Shown here in pieces: positions 57,970 to 64,000 of a stretch of 64,000 nucleotides of DNA (its first letter is position 1; each line of letters opens with the position of its first letter). Both the position numbers and the translations under genes were made by a program. The notes below the pieces were generated by a model that was not told the origin of the DNA, searched no databases, and saw nothing but the letters and a program-made list of their open reading frames with translations. Source of the DNA: Silene latifolia (lineage: Eukaryota > Streptophyta > Magnoliopsida > Caryophyllales > Caryophyllaceae); NCBI RefSeq assembly GCF_048544455.1, contig NC_133534.1:221554292-221618291 (forward strand), written 5' to 3'.

Positions 57970-58532
57970 TGATGGGGCATATTCTGCACCGCTGACCAAG
58001 TCAACATATTGAGCAAGGTCAAAGATATCCACAGCAAGTCAACGACTTAGACAGCCTAGCCGACTCAGCTACGTCGGCCTGTCACCTGGGTCTCGGCCAT
58101 GCAACTCGCCAGCCGTGGCACATATCCGCGTACTCATATCCAAGACCCCTCGGTCGGCCTGCCATAGGTCCATCGGCCGAGGGTAGAACGGTCTTTCCGC
58201 CTGCTAGCCACTTGGCCACTACGCGACAAAAGGTGAAAGTCTATAAATACTCCTCAACCCTCATTGAGGAAAGGATCCACAATTTAACCTAAAAATCACT
58301 ATTCATCTGGTAATATCTTCCTTATCTCTCTACAATATATACTTCGCCAAGTAATCACAACTTATCTCTCTAAGTTAACTGACTTGAGCGTCGGAGTGAG
58401 TTCGCTCGGTCCAAAGCCGAGCCCTCAGTTTGTTCATCGTTTCAGGAGACCGAGAGGAGGATTCAAGCAAAGACATCATTCTACAAGCTACGAGTGGTGA
58501 CAAATATCTGCTCTGGAATTACACCCGGAACA
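57970..58532 (+). repeat. Right LTR of the outer element (solo-LTR-like)
   Basis: 563 bp, same length as the 5' LTR. TACGG stands on both sides (57965-57969 and 58533-58537). This is the structure of a solo LTR in its own target site, not of a 3' LTR preceded by a purine tract. Confidence 0.9.
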
Positions 58533-58537
58533 TACGG

Positions 58538-58614
58538 AATACTACTATATTTTTGCAAACATAATTAATTACGTTAGCTACTTCTATATTTCACCATCAT
58601 TCTCATACTATCTC

Positions 58615-58645
<31 letters not shown>

Positions 58646-59392
58646 CCTTCTTTCACAGATTTAAATTTTCAACCTGTCAATTAATTCATCTTATATATTC
58701 AAAATAATTATCAAAATCGTTAGCCAAAAAATGTTCGATCAAGTGAATCTGAAAATTTGTTGATATGAAGTTGAATATTTTCATATTTGATTAAGTGTTC
58801 AATGTGATAATGTTAAATGTTTTCTTTAGTTTGATCAACTCATCAATTCGGTAAGTACATGCATGTTGTTGATGTTGATTTATAAGATTTTCTGGGATTA
58901 ATGATAATTTTAGTGTGTTTGTGACTTATTAGTTTCAATTTGTTTTCGCTAATTAAAGTCCTCTAATATTTTTTCAAAATATTTACTTTAAATGTTTTCG
59001 CTTTGTCAATTTTCTAAAGAGAGATGTTTTTTTTTCCGTTTTTTGCAATAGTTAGTGCAATTAAATCGTATTCAACGTATTTCAAAGATTATACTTTGTT
59101 AATGTTCTCAAGATTTTCATGTTTGTACATAAAGTGAATGATTGATTGTTAATATCATCCGATCCTTTAAATTTTTTTTTTTTTTTTGCAAATTTATTTC
59201 GTTTTTTTCTTTTTCGAAAATCATTTGATGTATAATGTATGGTTTTTAATGTAAGTATAATATAAAGAGGAATAATAATGCAGAGAGGAGAAGTGTAGTA
59301 GCAAGAGTCTTAATTAAATGTATAGACATCACGAGGGACCCCACATTAGAAAAAAAAAACCAACAACCAATATGAATCCTTTAAAAAACCTA
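58538..59392. other. Right flank of the outer element
   Basis: AT-rich with T-runs at 58619-58644 and 59169-59187. No gene seen. Confidence 0.5.
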
Positions 59393-59588
59393 CTCCCTCC
59401 AATTTCATTTATTGTTCCTCTTTCCCTTTCCATCCATTTTTCTTATTGTTCCCTCTTTCCTTTTTTGGACAACTTTGTGTGGTCCAAAATCAATTTGATG
59501 TGGGGTCATATGTATTGTGTGGTCCAAATTGATTCCCTTATTTCTTATGTCAAAAAGAAAGGGGAACAATAAATGAAATTGGAGGGAG
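59393..59588. mobile_element. Stowaway MITE
   Basis: CTCCCTCCAATTTCATTTAT at the left is the exact reverse complement of the right end, and the pairing extends further (TTATTGTTCC). TA on both sides is the Tc1/mariner-type target. 196 bp without coding capacity. Confidence 0.92.
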
Positions 59589-59738
59589 TATCTTTTATAC
59601 TATGTAGATGGGTTGTTTTTCTACAATAATACCCTTATATCCTTCCTACTAGTATTGGTGTCCGACCCCGCCCGGGTTACATTTATTTAGCATTCAAATT
59701 TATTTTCAATTAAATAAAACTACTTTAAAGTTGCATAA

Positions 59739-61735
59739 TGTAGATACCTCATTTCTAAACCTCCCGCCAACCACCCAGTGATGATTAGGCCGCATGTTTG
59801 ATACGCGGAACGATTTATGACAGTTCGTAAGTTTATCGACAAGTGATAGCTCAAACACTCGAGTCAGCCCCATGGTCGTCATCTACGCACCGATACGATC
59901 GTTTTGACAGTAATTAGAGTTCATTTGTAGTTCGGGTAAAAAACCGCTTCATTTTCTAAAAACCGTTTAAATGCCGAGTCGGAGTATTCCGGAATGTTAT
60001 AGAGTTCTCTGGATAATTATTCCTAATTAAATTTAATATTGTAAGGAAATATCTTCCGCAATATTGTATTTTACGGAATAAGGAAGTGTATATCTACCGA
60101 AATTTCATAAAAAACGTGGAAATCTTTCTTGCTGAGGAGGAAACCTCTGGGGAAATGACGCAGCAGGTGCTGCGCCTCTTCCAAGGGTCGCAGTGGCTGC
60201 TGCGCCTCTTCTCCAACCCTCTTTTCACGTTTTCCAGAATATTTCCGTGATTTGTTTCCAAATCCGTGTCATTCCTAAACTCCTCCATATGTTTAGTATA
60301 AATAGAGGCCTTCGCCCTCCATATTTGGCACGCGAGTGTTCTGCCCCTTCTTTCTCTCTCTTTGCATTCTAGACCACGCTATTGTTTTCGACGCCTACGT
60401 GCTTGATCAATCGACCACGTAAGCTCAGATCCTTCTGAGTTCCAGTCACGTTGCATAGACCGACCAATTTGACCAACTCCACGTTTAATCAACCTAATCA
60501 ATTTACTAAATCCTCTAACGAGGGCACTTTCCACGCATATTCGAGTCGAGCAATCACTAAAGCGATAACTTTAGTCAATCTCGTTTCGTCAAACATGTAA
60601 GTCTGAGGGTGTAAAATCCTATTTTTATTTATTGTACTTTTATTTTGTATCAATTAATGTAGATCTATATCAAAAGCACGTTCGAAAACCGATTTAAAAT
60701 CCATCTTTTAAAACCGTATTTATAGAACAGCGGAGGTCAGACGTCGAGAAGAAACGCAGCAGCAGCTGCGCCTCTTTGAAGCGTCGCAGCATCTGTTGCG
60801 CCTCTTCCAGAGGCTGCTAGCTGCCCCTGCTTTTCTTCTTCTTCCTCGACTTCCTGCAAGTTTCCCTTTTCCTTATTGCTTTCGTTTTTCTTTCGTTTTC
60901 TTTGTAATTTTCAGTATATAAATTGTATTTTAACAATTATTTTTAAATCGTAATGCTTATTCGTCCTTAATCCTGAGTAATTCAATACTTGCAGGTTTTC
61001 GCCGTTTTCATTCAAATCGATTCTTCGGGGTTTTGACTTGTTCATGTCGAGGTTTTGGAATCCTAATTTGATACATAAAGTTTATTTCGAGTCTTATTCG
61101 TCTAATCTCGTCTTAATTTAATCTCAAGTTCGTTCCTTTTGTATTTCCGACACGAGTTAATCATAATCCCGTAAAACGCTGTAATTTCTAGTTTTTAATT
61201 CGCTTTATAACTTGCCCAGATGCGTATAATCGGTTAAAACACTTCAACTCGAGTCTAATATCAATAATCGATCTTAAATCTACCAATGAATGATAGCATT
61301 GTTGCGGTTCTGACTTCACAGGCAGAGCCCAGCTCTAGAACAGACGCAGGGATTGCTGCGCTTCTTCCAGAGGACGCAGCAGGTGCTGCGCCTGTTCTGG
61401 GTTGGTTTTTGTCCCAGAACTCTTTCTCGCTTAGACGTAGCTCCTAATTACAGTTTAAATCAACTATTATCCGTATTATCACCTCTAATCTGACATATTT
61501 TCATATTTTAATTCCAATTTTATTTTCCTTTTATTTTCTTCTTCGAAATCCCGTTTTTGAGCGTGCTTTTGACGTAGATCAAATAAGCCTTGTAAACTTT
61601 GTAATTTTAATTATCATGTATGATTTATTTACTTGGCTTTCACATGTAATTAATCTAACATCCACTTCGACCAAATTGTTTGCTAAAACACGTGTTAACC
61701 GACATAGTTTAATTTCATATGCTAGGATAAACTAA
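59739..61735 (+). mobile_element. Truncated LTR related to the inner element
   Basis: Starts TGTAGATACC and follows the reverse complement of the inner LTR throughout (GATACGCGGAACGATTT, TATAAATAG at 60297-60305, 'acttcgacc..attgt'). Similarity stops at about 61735, before the expected TGTCCACA end, so about 300-400 bp of the LTR are missing. It is clearly more diverged than the two inner LTRs are from each other. Cassette pairs are at 60156-60214, 60749-60812 and 61336-61402, the same relative places. No gag-pol follows. Confidence 0.8.
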
Positions 61736-62175
61736 GGTAAAAATTGCAATTAAAACAATAAAGAAGGGGAAGGAACTTACTTGAATGAATACCCAACAAT
61801 AATAAACAATTAAACCAAATAAAGCTTCAAAAATCGAATTTATTCGACTTTTCGCAAACCCTAGTTCTTCAAATCCCCAAATTAGTCGAAAATGGGTGAT
61901 GCAATGAAGGGGGAAACGGTTTAATTGACACTAGAAAAGTATTTGGGCAATTAAATTGGTAAATTTGGGGAAGAAAATGGAGATTTAAGGTTGGGAATTG
62001 GGGTTTATCGGAAGCAATGAGAGGTTTGAAGAACGCTTGGTATACACTTTCTTATCTACTCTCCTTCACCTTTCCATTTCTTTTGTACATATTGCATGGA
62101 GGAGGACGGGAATTTTGTAGTGGAGGATGTTCCTTTTGGAACTTGTTGGAAATGTGTGTTGTTATGCTGTTAGGA
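61736..62175. other. Short unassigned stretch
   Basis: Joins the truncated LTR to the Athila fragment. A 62-codon open frame at 62017-62205 is not believed to be a gene. It may be part of another degraded retroelement. Confidence 0.4.
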
Positions 62176-64000
62176 TTAGACCTTGTTGTATTCGGGGATA
62201 TCTAAGACTACAAAGTCAACGGGAATAAAGAACTTCCCGATCTTGACAGGTATGTCCTCTAAGACACCTAAAGGCCATGATAAAGTACGATCGACCATCT
62301 GTACGGTCATATTGGTACAATGAAATTTGGTCAAACCGAGCCTCTTAGCAAGAGACAATGGTAAGACACTCACGCTAGCTCCCAAATCGCACAAAGCATT
62401 ATCAATTAAATGGGTCCCAATGTGACATGGTATAGAGAAACTACTCGGGTCGGACAACTTAGGTGGGATCTTATTTTGAATAAGGGCAGTGCCCGCTTCA
62501 GTCAAAGCCACCATCTCATGGTCATTTATATGCCTCCTACGCGCTAAAATGTCTTTCATAAATTTCATATAGGAGGGTACCTGGGTTAGTAACTCAGCAA
62601 ATGGCACGGAAACATGAAGACTTTTCAAGACTTCGGCAAACTTGCCGAATTGTTGCTCAATCTTCTTGCTCTGCAATCTTCTTGGAAATGGGACCGGAAT
62701 TGAAATAGACGGGCCTTCATTTTTCTTCTTATTGTCGTCCAAAATGGATTTTGACGACAAATTCTCACCTTCAGCAGTGATATTGCTCGATCGAGAACCA
62801 GAACCATTCGATCGAGGACTTTTCTCAACATATTCACTCGATCGAGTCTTTTGAGTTACTCGATCGAGGACTTTGTTTTCCGCACTGCTCGATCGAGCAC
62901 AATTTTGCTCTCGATCGAGTACTTCTTCAGCAATTTCACTCGATCGACCTCCAGAAATCGGTCGATCGAGGACATCTCGTGAATTCAGGACTTTTTCGTC
63001 AAAAGACGACTGTTCATGTACAACAACTTCAACTTCCGGGTCTGTAAATCCAGCATCTTTAGTCGGCATTTTGGGTCCCTCATAGGAAAGACCACTCCTC
63101 AAATTGATCAGATTTACCGTCTCATGTGGTGTCTTGTCAGGTTGTGACGGTAAATGACCCGGTTGTCTTGAAGCTTGATTAGTAGCTAGTTGTGCCATCT
63201 GGGATTCAAGTGACTTAATAGAAGCATCCTTTGCTTGGTCACTTTTCTGCAATTGAATCGTCAGTGATTGCACCATTGACTTCAACTCAGCTATTTCACT
63301 TATGCCACTAGAAGAGGCACCTTGTTGCGGCGGTGGGAAAGAAGGAGGCTTTTGAAAGCCTTGTTGTTGAGCTTTATGAGGCGGTACATAAGCTTGTTGT
63401 TGCTGCGGTGGGGGTGTAGGATTCAAAACATTCTGGCTAGTCCACCTCAAATTGGGATGAACTCCAGCTTGGTTGTTATAGTAGAAGCCTCTTTGCCTAT
63501 ATTGTTGAAAGACATAGACTTGCTCCTTCTCAGCTAAGCAAACAACTGCAGTATGACCATCATTACCACCACATCTCTCACATGAGACGGTCTCTTGTCT
63601 AGACAACAAGTGAACCGTCTGTTGATTCCATGCGGCTTGCAACTCAAACTTATCAAATCTTGCATTCATGGCTTCCAGTTGAGCCACAAGTGCACTATTA
63701 TCTGTAGAGACCGTTCTAGTACCACTTCTTGGATTCCCATATTCAGCACAATGGGTAGCCATCTCTTCTATAATACCCCAACCTTTATCATCATCAATGT
63801 TTTTCTGAAATCTTCCATTGGCTGCAGCATCTAAAATAGCACGGTGGTCATCGTACAATCCATTGTAGAACTGGTTGCACAAAACCACTGGCCAAACCCG
63901 TGATGTGGAATTGACCTAACCAGCTTCTTAAACCTGCACCATGCTTCATACAAGTTTTCAGTCGGATTTTGTTTAAAACTTGTGATCTGCCCTCTCAATG
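62176..64000 (-). pseudogene. Athila-type gag-protease fragment
   Basis: Open for 570 codons from 63888. Upstream, a neighbouring frame still reads NPTENLYEAWCRFKKLV to the window edge, so a one-base frame change lies near 63890-63905. QFYNGL, the knuckle CERCGGNDGHTAVVC (one residue longer than the usual spacing), HPNLRWTSQN, INLRSG and the protease LCDLGASVSVLPLSLAKRLG are typical of Athila elements. A 17-residue repeat lies at 62787-62969. The frame ends at VVLDIPEYNKV within protease; pol is absent on this side. Partial at both ends. Confidence 0.85.
62787..62969 (-). repeat. 17-codon repeat with TCGATCGA dyads
   Basis: Eight TCGATCGA cores at 62787, 62808, 62838, 62860, 62889, 62911, 62940 and 62962. 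Spacing alternates about 22 and 29, giving a 51-bp period. The encoded units read VLDR-x5-RSS-x5, four times with variation. Confidence 0.88.

Larger units (their letters stand above)
28045..58532 (+). mobile_element. Outer Ty3/gypsy element, Tat group (rearranged)
   Basis: A 563-bp LTR, TG at 28045 and CA at 28607, is followed by a tRNA-Asp-like primer site and gag-pol on the plus strand. TACGG stands at 28040-28044, 57965-57969 and 58533-58537. The antisense gene behind integrase and the zinc-knuckle style (CEYHGHTDH) place it in the Tat group. A complete second element (31911-51324) is inserted in pol. The 3' end is not normal: internal DNA stops at 57049, and a copy of the left flank and an LTR follow. 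Gag-pol has frameshifts and a stop, so this copy is not autonomous. Confidence 0.85.

Noticed and set aside
62017-62205. 62-codon open frame beside the Athila fragment
   Set aside because: No motif, overlaps the end of the Athila frame on the other strand.

Overview
This is a plant nuclear window, from a eudicot. The genes have many short introns with GT..AG borders, the gene products match Arabidopsis-type families, and most of the DNA is plant transposable elements. The recurring ACTCCGTA-type motif and the MITE types recall Caryophyllales genomes; that placement is an inference, not proven here.

Layout. 1-8,100 is AT-rich intergenic DNA holding a short Helitron (505-1627), a miniature LTR retrotransposon (1745-2826) and MITE remnants. 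8,157-26,173 carries three host genes, all on the minus strand: CIP111 (AFG2/SPATA5-type double-AAA ATPase, 10 exons, 1022 aa), a B1-type mitotic cyclin (8 exons, 445 aa, with mitosis-specific MSA boxes upstream) and a Mediator subunit of the MED26b type (9 exons, 465 aa). All three have reading frames that stay open across every inferred splice. A second miniature LTR element, itself carrying a MITE, sits in a CIP111 intron. A SINE with a 17-bp target duplication and a Tourist-like MITE lie between the cyclin and MED26b.

28,045-58,532 is a nest of Ty3/gypsy elements of the Tat group. The outer element (plus strand; 563-bp LTRs; tRNA-Asp-like PBS) has gag-pol split inside pol by a complete inner element (31,911-51,324; 2.4-kb LTRs; Ogre/Tat-type PBS; 5-bp duplication AGAGG). 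The inner gag-pol is on the minus strand. Both elements carry extra genes antisense to gag-pol, between integrase and the 3' LTR: a transposase_28-like coiled-coil protein in the outer element, a plant-mobile-domain gene and a DUF7745-like gene in the inner one. The antisense genes have recognisable introns and all are decayed. The 3' end of the outer element is abnormal: its internal region stops at 57,049 and is joined to a second copy of the 920-bp left flank plus an LTR that looks like a solo LTR.

58,538-64,000 holds a Stowaway MITE, a truncated LTR related to the inner element, and the start of a decayed Athila-type gag-protease on the minus strand that runs off the window.

Most notable: (1) the flank/solo-LTR duplication at 57,049/57,050, either an unequal recombination between alleles or an assembly join; (2) an array of six hairpins with changing but mutually complementary stems in the first miniature element; (3) GC-rich palindromic cassettes repeated at matching places in several LTRs and beside the antisense-gene promoters; (4) a 17-residue repeat built on TCGATCGA dyads in the Athila Gag. 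No tRNA, rRNA or CRISPR array was seen.
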